The position numbers and the translations under genes are program-made. This document shows, one piece after another, positions 55,344-64,000 of a stretch of 64,000 bases of DNA (positions are counted from its first letter, which is position 1; each line of letters opens with the position of its first letter). This DNA is from Prillingera fragicola (Eukaryota; Basidiomycota; Tremellomycetes; Trichosporonales; Trichosporonaceae). The notes below the pieces were generated by a model. That model did no database searches and was not told the DNA's origin. It worked only from the letters and a program-made list of their open reading frames with translations. The stretch lies in contig BEDY01000004.1 of assembly GCA_002335605.1 (NCBI GenBank), positions 1,860,001 to 1,924,000 on the forward strand. The letters are read 5' to 3'.

Positions 55344-56606
55344 ATGGCCCCTCAAAAGTACTGGGACGTGTCTGGAGAGGTTCACCCCATATCGCACGTC
55401 CGCGCGTCAGCGACCGGGACTGGGGCGTTCAGTCCCCCTGGTCGGATCAGGGCTACGCCCAAGCTATCGTGTGCCAACTCGATGGATTCACCCTGTAACT
55501 CGCACGAGCAGCGTTGGCACGCATCCTCCTTACCTCAGCCCCTTTCGTCCGTGTCGCAGATGTCTTTTGGGCTTGCCGGGTCCTCGTCGCGCCGAGTTGG
55601 CCGCGACGGCATCGGCCAACCGTCACGCGATGGCGCTCACAGGGCGAGGCGTCGGCCACGTACGCCGTCTCCAAGTCGAACTGGCGTTGGTCAGTCGAGC
55701 GAGCGCGTCCCAAAAGTCTCAACCGGTGACGAGCACATGGTCGAGGCCCGCACGGCTGATCCCCGTGTGTCCCCTCGGACCAGGGCACACCCAGCTGCGA
55801 CCGAGCCACTAGCGTCAGGCCCCCCGCCTACCCCGTTGGTTGCGTCCGGCTCCGAGTCCGTTCAAGAAGGGACGCCATATGCGGATGAACCGGGGTGGCC
55901 GTTTCCCAGGGAGACACATTTGTCGCCGAAGCGGCTTAGGCAGTATCGAATGTTTGGCACAAGTTCTGGGCCATCTATCCCTGTTAAGCGTACCTTGAGC
56001 CCTAGGGCTCCGCTGCCGCCGGTCGTGGCCACAACTATGGACGAACAAACACTTTTACAGTTGGGTTACCCGCGGTATTCTCGCAGAGCGATCACCACTC
56101 ACCGAACTCCTGCTCAATTTGTGGAAGAGACATTGAGTAAGCGGTTGGATAGAATCTGCGCACGGGTCCGGCACGACCACCAAGCTTTTCCGCAGAGCTT
56201 GTCGAAGCGACTGGGGTTTATCGCTGATTGTCAAGAGGTGGATGCCAACATGCCTCTCGGTGAACGTCCTGCGCTCCCCACCCGGGAGAACCCCGACCTG
56301 TGTGAGCAGTGCCTCAAACATTGCGCTGAAGGAAGACCTGTTCGGTTCAACTGCAACCAATCAGTCGAGGGGGCCATGTGCTTTCAGTGCATAATCAATG
56401 AAGCACGTGAATGTTCCAAGGAGCAGTACCACGTCGAACGAAGGGTCATTCGGCTTTCCAAACAGATTTCAACCGCAAAAGCAAGGGCGGCCGCATACGA
56501 CACGGGCGTCCGGCCTGGGTCGCGCAATCTGTCAACTGACCGGAGTGATGGAAATGAGGATGCCCAGCAAGCGCATAGGTTGGAGACGCCGATGCGCCCG
56601 AGCTGA
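55344..56606 (+). CDS. Unknown protein with C-terminal cysteine cluster
   Basis: A single exon encodes 420 aa from the ATG at 55344. The first half is basic, Ser/Pro/Arg-rich and looks disordered (RARRRPRTPSPSRTGVGQSS). From about residue 230 a more ordered part begins (MDEQTLLQLGYPRYSRRAIT). Near residues 310-350 lies a cluster C-x2-C-x3-C-x9-C-x8-C-x2-C-x7-C (starting CEQCLKHC and ending ECS), a probable zinc-binding module, then a charged helix. There is no enzyme motif. It lies between the SNF2-type gene (same strand) and the recombinase-RecQ gene (convergent; the stops are 118 bases apart). A DNA-, RNA- or nucleoprotein-binding accessory of the same element is the natural guess, not a demonstrated role. 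Confidence 0.62.
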   Translation: MAPQKYWDVSGEVHPISHVRASATGTGAFSPPGRIRATPKLSCANSMDSPCNSHEQRWHASSLPQPLSSVSQMSFGLAGSSSRRVGRDGIGQPSRDGAHRARRRPRTPSPSRTGVGQSSERVPKVSTGDEHMVEARTADPRVSPRTRAHPAATEPLASGPPPTPLVASGSESVQEGTPYADEPGWPFPRETHLSPKRLRQYRMFGTSSGPSIPVKRTLSPRAPLPPVVATTMDEQTLLQLGYPRYSRRAITTHRTPAQFVEETLSKRLDRICARVRHDHQAFPQSLSKRLGFIADCQEVDANMPLGERPALPTRENPDLCEQCLKHCAEGRPVRFNCNQSVEGAMCFQCIINEARECSKEQYHVERRVIRLSKQISTAKARAAAYDTGVRPGSRNLSTDRSDGNEDAQQAHRLETPMRPS

Positions 56607-56723
56607 TCGCCGCGATGGTGTGGGTTACCCGGCCGCAGCCGGCTTTGGAGGGTTAGCATGTGAATGTAGAGTTCCCTGCGACACTTGATTGCATGGGTTT
56701 CCTTCGCTGCGTTCCCTACTAAT

Positions 56724-59700
56724 CTAATGACCCTCCGTGACCGGTATGTCGCCTAGGACATGCAAATCATCAGGGAGGTAGTCGCTCCATAGCCAGGCGA
56801 GCAGTCGCCATATTCCCGGCACCCTCCACTTGTCAACCTTGTTGACAAACAACTTGAGATGGGCTTCAGTTGGGAATGCCTGGTGGATAAGGTTGTAGTT
56901 GTCGCCGTTGCTGTAGGCCCAGGTTGCCCAGAGGGTGCGACGTCCGAGAAACGCTCCCATCTTACAGCCTTCCTTCTTGCCCATGCCGAACCCCTGCTTG
57001 TGCCAGTGGGGTTTCAGCGGCATCCAGCAGTTGTAACACACTGAGCCGTCCTTGAGTTGGTCAGAGTACAGGGCTTTGCCCCATGACTGGGCCATGTACT
57101 CTGCCGAGTCGACCTCGGGGTCAACAGTTGCGGTCCAGACGTCGCCTTGTGGGAGCAGTCCGTGTAGCGTGCACAGCTTGCGCTCGTGCTCCAGGCGATG
57201 CTCGCGCCTGACAGCCCAGCACATGGAGCATGCAGGCTCTCCCAGGTGGCGTGTACCGTCCATCAATCTGTTAATGATGAAGGCCTGCTGTTTGCTTGCT
57301 TTGCTTTGAAAGGCCTGGTCGTCAACCAGAAGAGATCTGACGGGGGTAGTTTGGTCGGACCGTCCGGCCGGTGACCATGTTGACCGAGGCCGGGCCGGCG
57401 CAAATGGCGAGCGAGGTGAAGAGACGTATGTAGCCTGGGGAGATCGGGGCCGGAACGTCGAGCTCTCGGATCGTGCCAGGCGGGTGCGAGGGTGGCAGGC
57501 GCCGGACGACAAGTCAGCCGAGGCCGGTCGTTTCAGTCTGGTGGCCACTACTGCGTGCGGTTAGCGTGGTGCAAAAGCTTGTATACTCACAGCTGTTGCT
57601 TAAAAGACCGTCGTCGATGGCAGCTCGCCTGGCGCTTTGAATTGGGCAGCTCGGGCTTGCCGTCGCGCTTGACTGCATGCGTGCCTTCCAGGCGGCGGCG
57701 GACGATGAATCGACCCCCGGCGCAGTCGGCGTTTTGAGAATTGAACGATCAGACATGCCAGACGATCCATGCAGGCCGGGCAGTGTTGCCCGAGAAGCCA
57801 GAGGGGAAGTGGCATGTGCCGCGAGGAAGGAGTCTTGCGACGAGTCGGACTGCAAGGGATCCCTCCACCCGTCGGCCAGTCCGGGACTGCGCGACGACTG
57901 CGTTGAAGGCACGAGAACGCGGCCTCCCTCGCCAGAGTGGTTGGTGCAGGGGCCGGTCGAGGACGTGTCTTCCTGTGGACCTGACGCAGTGGGACTGCTC
58001 TTGCCTGGTCGAAGCCTCGGGGAGCTGCCCTTGGCCATGAACGCGGGGACGTCGTAGGCGTCGCGGTCAGTCCACCTTGAAGAAGTCCATAGTTCGTCGG
58101 CGGAACTGGGCACATGGGGCGGGTACGCAGAAGGGCAGCCGCGCAGGCAGTTGTCGCAAGGCATGCACGTGTCACCAAGTATGGCGCACGAAGAGCCTTC
58201 GCCCGACGTACACTGGCCGAGAGTGTAGCGGTGACAGGTAAAGATGTCATCTACCCAGTGTTCCACCTGCTGCTCTTGAACGGAAGGGCCTTCTGTCTGG
58301 CCCATTGTCCAAGGTTGAACAGCCTTTGGGACGACAACGCCGATTGAGCGGTACGCTCCGCGACCTCCTCTGCCAAATCCCTGGTCCAAAGCCAGAAGGT
58401 CGCTGGGAGCGCCAAGAAAGATGACACCCATTATAAAGTCCCAGTCGATCCCTGCCCCTAGGGAAGCCGTGGCACAGACGACGCGTACCATAGGGTTCGT
58501 ACTGAAGCGAACGATTGCGTCCGCTTTGACGTCTGGGTCCAGTTTGGCGTGATACGCCACCGCGCCTACCCCGCGATGATTCAGCGTTTGGGCGAGGTCG
58601 ACTGTCTCACCGCGCGTTTGGCAGAATACGATGATTTTTCCGATTTTGCCAAACATCTGGCTTTCTAGCCAGCAGGTGATAATCCCGACGACTGCGTTCG
58701 CGCCCTTTTGCTTGTCCGGTGTCGGAGGGTACACAGTGTAGCTGAGTTCTGGGCGGGAGGCCGGCAGGGTGGCCAGCCACCCTGTGCTGATGCCGACGCC
58801 GTCCAGCAACGTGTTGACCATGGCCGGGGGGATTGAAGCCGAGCACAGGTAGCTTGGAACGCCCAGAATCCTGGCTCGCTGCATGTTGGCCATGCACGGT
58901 CGGTAAGTGCTGGCTAACACGACCTCGTGCGCTTCTTCAAGCACAAGTGCATGCTGACGTCAGCTCTCAGCGTCCGGGGATTCAACTCACGAGTTCAGCC
59001 TTGAAGCCACGTGCCCAGACGACAAAGTCTGCCATGCGGTCCGAGATGACGAGGCAGATTCCGGCTGGCGCGGCCATGTCGCGACTTTTGCTGGTGTGGC
59101 TCCATTCCCAGGCGTGAACGCCCATCGACGTGATCCTATTGACAAGGTTGTCGAGAAGGGACCTGAACGGTACGCAAACGGCGATGAAGCGATTCGGTCC
59201 AATAACTGAAGCAGCCAAAACGTAAGGGACAGTCTTGCCCGACCCGGTGGGCATGATGTACATGCCGTCACTTGAACGGTCGATAATCTTCTCTGCCACC
59301 ATGGCCTGTGTCGTCGATTTGAACGCAGCCAAGCCCAGCCTGTTCAGGTCGTTGACGCGGCTCCAAGGAACCAGCACGTCTTGCAGAGGAGTGAGTCGGG
59401 CACTCGCCGCTGAAAGTGGCGGCGCCTCTGCGGCTGGCGCGTTCACCGAGTGCGCGGTTTGAATTGTGTTTGTGACAATCTCCTTGACATTGTCCAATAT
59501 CAAAGCGCACTGGCTCGTGGCGGCGCCCGGGCCCGGGCTCGGACTGGGCTGTCCGCCCACGACGGTTTTACCGTCTTCAGGCCGAGTTGGGCGGAACGAA
59601 GTGAGGCCGAGAATGCCGTGCCAAACGTTGCAGCTGTGACGTGCGGCGTCCAAAAGGCGCACCTCTACGCCCGGGATCCAGTTGTTGTCCCTGCCGTACC

Positions 59701-62404
59701 ACTTGTTGTGGATAGCGATGGAGTGGCCGAACCCGGACACTTCGTGAGAGTCGTCGTGGCCGTTGTCAATGTCGATCCGGACGGCGAAATAGTCTTGGAC
59801 GAACGCGACGAGTTGACGCCAACCCTCGACGCCGATGCCTCCGTTCGGGGACCCACTGGCGCCGAGGCCGGTGATTTTGATCCAGCCGCTGAGCTTGCTG
59901 GTGTCGACCCGCTCGCCCATGCTCACAAACAGAAACTGACGATAATTGTCAATCTTTGTTTGCGCCATTCCGATGACGGACGCCAGGAAAACCTCGAGCG
60001 GGCGAATGCGCGTGACGTACAGCACGAACAAGGCCGACGTCTGTTGGCAGAGTACACGGGGGATCATGGTGTCTCGGCCTCCCTGCATGGTCGACGTCTT
60101 TTGCCATCGGCAAACAATGACCACCCTGCCGCCAAGGATGTACCACCCACGGGGCCCTTCGGCAGTGTTGACGAGCTTGACGGTGAGGAACTCGGTGCCA
60201 CGAGCGGGACTGCCGTACACCATGTGCACGAGCACGGCGAAGAGTCGGCCGATGGCGGTCGTCTGACCCAACAGTTCCTTGCAAGCTCCCCTGTCCCACA
60301 ACAGGTCTGTCTGGTCGTCCCGTTTGCCGCGGTGGAAGACGGCCCCGGTCCTGCCCAGGACGTGGGCGGCCCAGCCAGGGTTCTCCACCATGTGCCTCAC
60401 GAGGAACTCTCGATCCTGGGCACAAGAGTTGCGGAGGTCGCACGCTGCCGAATAGCCGACGGCGGAGGACCCGAGCGTGTCGTGAATGTCCGCCAGAGCA
60501 GACTCGGGAGGGGCGGCCAGACCGTCAACGAGAGCGGCCATTTTGGAGCGACAGTCCTGCAGAGTTTCGTTGACGATTCGCTGGATCTCGGTCACGGATG
60601 TGTGCTCGCCGTTGACCGACATGAGATCGTGGGCCAGGACGCCCGGCTCGTCCCGCCAGTAGCAGTTGGGGGGGTTCAACTGCGTGCGTGCGATGCCTTC
60701 GATAAAAGCTTTGACTCGCAGGAAGAGACCCGAGACTCGGAACTCGTTGGAGGAAACCAGGAGGCAATGGTGGCTCAAGACCCTGCCGTCAGCCGTGGGC
60801 CAATGACCGGGCACTCACGCTTCCTTTTCATTGTCAGACAGGCCCGGCTTCTTGAGCTCGAAGCCGAGATGCCGGTAGACGATGGCCCGGAAGCACCACA
60901 TGAGGCCGGCCATTGGCGAGGTGATGGTGTGAGCGTCTTTGAAGCTGCCATCGGCGTTGCGGCAGTCGAGGATGAGCCATCTCATCAGGTGGCTGTCCCA
61001 CTCGTCTTCTTCGGGACCCGACGTGTGGAAGGATAGAATGGCAGTGACTGCCTTCATCAAAAGCGAACCCATTTGGCCAGGGTTCTTGATGTGGATGGCT
61101 TGGCGGATGTCGTCAAAGACGGATTGAAGACTGCTAGGCATTGCGGTAGGGACTAGCTCCGGGTGAACACTCCACCGAAGCCCGTATAGAAGCAGACTGC
61201 TGAGGTGCCCGGTGTAAGTCTCTACAGTCTTGCCCGAGACACGGTTGAGGGATCTGAGGCGGTGAGCGAGCCTCGTTGCAACACGCGTACCTCGACCCTT
61301 GGTCACTTTGATGGACTTGGCCGGCGGCCATGAGCCGCTCCCCAATGCCGCTGCTGCCTGGCAGCGCTAGGTTTATGGACTTGAGGACAGCATCAATGTA
61401 CACTCGGAGAAGACCCGCGTTTGAAATGTCGTTGCCCTCCCAGATGCCCTTGTCAGCCCTTCCGGCTAGGGCCAGAGCCGCCGGGGAGAGTCCTTTGAGT
61501 TTGGCGGCCCAACCGTAGCGGCGGTCGATGGGGGACAGGTCGCGGAACGTGACGTCGCCGGCCGGCGCCACGGTGTGAAAGTGGTGTGCCACGATGGAGT
61601 GCAAGTGGGCGACCGAGTTGAGAACATGTTGGTTCACGACTGGCTCGTTGATTGGGAGACCGTACGGACCGAGGTGAATGGGTATTTGCTGGACATAGCA
61701 TTCGACTATTTGAGCGTTTTCAACCTTGAGGCCTGAAGCGCAAGTATGGGGCAGTTTGTTTCCGGACGTTTTAGCGCAAGCCGCCCAGCCGCACTTATGG
61801 TAGATGCAACGCGCACCCCGGACAGCCGGGGCATGAGGTAACTTGGATACCAGCGTCGCGTTTGCAGCCAGAGGCGCGACGGGTAGGACAAGGGCTGGAG
61901 GCAGTCCGGCCGACTGCAAGACCGCGTGCGCCGTTGTCGCCGCGGCCTGGCGGTCCAGATTGTGTGGGCCATTGACGAGATGCTTTGTCAGGTAGGTAGA
62001 GCTCTGCTTACCTTCAACCGAGGACGGTATAATGACGTCGCAGACGGTGCAGGCGAGTATGCCAATGACGGGATGGATGTGCAGGCCGACACTGCGGAGG
62101 AGGTCGTTTGAGACCATGGGGACGTCCCATGCCTGCAGATTGGCGCCTGGGTGTGAGAACCACCCGTGTGTATGCACTGACCTTTGACGAGCTCGATGTC
62201 GTTCTTTGGCTCCCCTTTGCGATTGCGGGCCGTTTGGCGTTCGAGGCCCCACGCAGGGTGGGAGTCACCTGTCAGGAACAGTGGCAGTTCCCCAACGACC
62301 GGTGAGCGCGCAGGCTGAGGGGCAGGCGATAGCGCGGGATCCTGTGCCAGACCAGCTGGGTTTGGATCCGCAGGCGGAACGTCTGATGTCGAACTGAGAC
62401 GCAT
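56724..62404 (-). CDS. Zinc-finger / tyrosine-recombinase-like / RecQ helicase fusion
   Basis: Six minus-strand exons, 62404-62182, 62146-61404, 61366-60819, 60782-58991, 58953-57591 and 57550-56724, give exactly 1832 codons. The intron near 61403-61367 rests on frame restoration. Near residue 107, CTVCDV then HL and H form a DUF3505-like zinc motif; a second Cys/His block is CIYHKCGWAAC...HTC. Residues ~650-880 resemble a tyrosine recombinase: R699 (SPARGTEFL), K733 (CRWQKT), R827 (GWRQ), H858 (GFGHS) and Y867 (KWYGRD). A RecQ-like helicase follows: MPTGSGKT (K1021), LEEAHE at 1107-1112 replacing DEAH, CSASIPP, IVFCQTRGETVDLAQ, ATASLGAGID and QGFGRGGRG. A Cys-rich tail (CSMCW, CYNCW) ends it. 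The family resembles telomere-linked RecQ proteins of fungi. Recombinase activity is inferred. Confidence 0.8.
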
Positions 62405-63198
62405 TGCTTGTAGAGTTGAGCGGTTTGATGGAAGTGGTTATAGGAGTGTGTTCAGGCTGGCAATTGGTTTGCTAGGGGATATACTAACAGCTGGAGGTCA
62501 GTCTCCATGAGGTTTTTATGTTGCTCGCCGCTGCCACCACCAACACCACTGACCAGGAACAGTGTTGAGCTCTAACGTACACGTCTGTGCCGTGACTCGG
62601 TCCAGAGTGGAGCGATGTTTGCAGTCGAATCGGAAGAATCTAACATGTAGGCAACCGTCAGCTGATGCAGCGGAAAGGTCCGACTCCGTTTCAAGAGTTG
62701 GCGTCGGTCTTGAGCTACAGCATTCCAACAAGGTTTGCCCGGGCTGTGAGTGCGTACTGCAGGTGTTGATTGTTGCTGCCGTCTTCAGTTGTTCCACATT
62801 TCCGCTGCCGCGCGAAATGAGGAGCTGAGATGCGCAGCTCTGAGGCGACGCATCCACGCTTGTCCGAGGAATGGACTGTACCTCGCCGGGTCCTACACTG
62901 TCGGCGAGAATGCTGACACTTGAATAAACAACGCATTGTTGGTAGTTCCTATGCCGTACGCTTGAAGAGTTGTCTGCTCTGTTTGGAGATGTGTTCTATC
63001 GGATGGTCTGTTGTAAACAACCAAACAAACAAACATCCAAGCAATGCCGTTGATTGGAAGGGCATGTTTGCTTGTTGATCACGTTGAGCATGTTTGCGTG
63101 TTTACTAGCCGACTTGCAGGCGCGTGAGGAGCATTCCCCCGTCTTTTAAACGAGCATTCTTGACCTGCTCACCGAGCCTGCACTTTACTCGGCAAGTC
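62405..63198. other. Bidirectional promoter region of the two helicase genes
   Basis: About 800 bases between the divergent recombinase-RecQ and PIF1-type genes, with no gene. An AAACAAAC run occurs near 63020-63035. Such a shared upstream region would allow the two helicase genes to be expressed together. Confidence 0.45.
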
Positions 63199-64000
63199 AT
63201 GGAGGCCTTGGACATGGTGTCTGATTTGTCTCCAGCTCAGCTGGAGGCGCTATTTGCTCCACCAAGCTCGAGCATCTCGTCCAGTGGCCCCGACGAGAAC
63301 GCATCGTTGGCTGTCCAACGTATGGTCCCGTTCGAGGCTGAGTCTTCCGTGGTCACCCACGAGGGGCGCAGTCGCTCAGCGGCCGATCAGCACGATCCCA
63401 CGTCCGCCTCTAAAGCCCCCAGTTCGCCAAAGCGTTGCGAGCCTCTGTCTGCGCGGGGGACAGGAACACCTCCGAGAACGCCGACAACGCCTGGCGCTTC
63501 ACCGTTGCGTCTCAATGCCGTCAACCGCGACTCGGTAGCATTGCCCCGTCATCAATGGTCGCCCATCGATGTAACCGCAACGTCCAGTGTGACCAGCTCC
63601 CCATGCCCACCGAGGCTGCCCGCGGTCAGGTCAGTCCCTGCTTTTGCCGTGCGCTGAGTATTTAGTGGGCTTAGGCGCGGTGACGGCTCCCCTGTCTCCA
63701 ACACGTCGGGGTGGTTCAAGCGCTTTCAGCAACAGTCTATCGACCGCCAAGCAACCAAAGGTCGACCCCTCTGTCCACCCCGTAAAAAGAAAAGGGTCAG
63801 CTCGGCGTCACGACAGTTGAAGACCCGCATCTTGTCCATGGTCACGCTGAACGATGAACAGCAGGCGCTGCTCAGTCAGGTTGTTCATGGGGGCCAATCC
63901 ATGTTCTTCACTGGTTCAGCTGGCACCGGCAAGTCGGTCCTGCTGCGCCATATGGTGGAGCACTTGAAGGATACCTTGGGCGCCGACTCAGTAGTGGTTA
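63199..64000 (+). CDS. PIF1-type helicase, N-terminal part (runs off the window)
   Basis: Exon 1 is 63199-63629, a 45-nt phase-2 intron follows (GTCAGTCC to TTAG), and exon 2 runs from 63675 past the window end. The first ~190 residues are Ser/Pro/Thr-rich and disordered, with a nuclear-localisation-like PPRKKKR. The helicase domain then begins [19 protein letters not shown] with motif [18 protein letters not shown], the characteristic G-x-A-G-T-G-K-S of PIF1 superfamily-1B helicases. PIF1 enzymes unwind 5' to 3', resolve G-quadruplexes and act at telomeres and in mobile elements, including Helitrons. The rest of the helicase is outside the window, so intactness cannot be judged. Confidence 0.82.

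Noticed and set aside
59450..61036. 528-codon open frame on the plus strand opposite the recombinase-RecQ gene
   Set aside because: It is antisense to well-supported helicase exons, has no domain, and is explained by codon bias of the GC-rich sense strand.
61134..61345. Frameshift or pseudogene in the recombinase-RecQ gene where two frames overlap
   Set aside because: A 37-nt GT-AG intron at 61403-61367 restores the frame, matches the usual intron size and makes the whole model divisible by three.

Overview
The window is nuclear DNA of a basidiomycete fungus, most likely a Tremellomycete yeast or dimorphic fungus and perhaps Trichosporonales. This rests on GC-rich genes with very short GT-AG introns (about 30-50 nt, usually with a CTGAC-like branch sequence), a double hybrid histidine kinase like Cryptococcus Tco2, and AA14, GH16 and wax-synthase-like genes. 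Lineage is inferred; no rRNA or mitochondrial marker is present. Most gene models were spliced by eye, and every complete multi-exon model gives a total coding length divisible by three. I see no tRNA, rRNA, CRISPR array or telomere repeat.

Left block (1-17 kb): six genes for single-pass membrane proteins (1369-2084, 2394-3821, 4694-5661, 6581-6918, 8253-9462, 11400-12756) share one gene plan. A signal-peptide ectodomain is followed by a phase-2 intron and then a transmembrane cassette resembling GLSxGAIVGIAVG. After them come a four-TM protein, a tiny secreted protein and a secreted precursor with a basic processing cluster. Middle block (17.9-35.5 kb): two small multi-TM proteins, an F-box/RCC1 protein, a wax-synthase-like acyltransferase, a GH16 glucanase, an unknown soluble protein, an ADP-ribosylglycohydrolase, a quinone oxidoreductase, and a secreted protein that joins an AA14-type LPMO to a CAP/PR-1 domain. 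A 1720-aa double hybrid histidine kinase (35.7-41.0 kb) closes the ordinary chromosome.

Right block (41.1 kb to the edge): the landscape changes abruptly. From 41.3 to 47.8 kb there is repeat DNA with one small gene: a duplicated ~355-bp unit, a degenerate ~100-120-bp array, a ~175-220-bp array and a near-perfect 122-bp array. Several of these unrelated repeats carry the same palindrome, GGGCGCGCCC or close variants. The 122-bp array lies inside the predicted first intron of a 2273-aa SNF2-type ATPase gene. After it come a Cys-cluster protein, a minus-strand 1831-aa protein combining zinc-finger motifs, a tyrosine-recombinase-like domain and a RecQ-type helicase, and, divergent from that, a PIF1-type helicase cut by the window edge.

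My main hypothesis is that 41.3-64+ kb is a large helicase/recombinase mobile element or a subtelomeric helicase domain embedded in palindrome-bearing satellite DNA. The recombinase-RecQ fusion, the SNF2 ATPase and the PIF1 helicase would be its machinery, and the GGGCGCGCCC palindrome a candidate recognition or boundary site. The protein families are read directly from motifs; their joint action as one system is inference.
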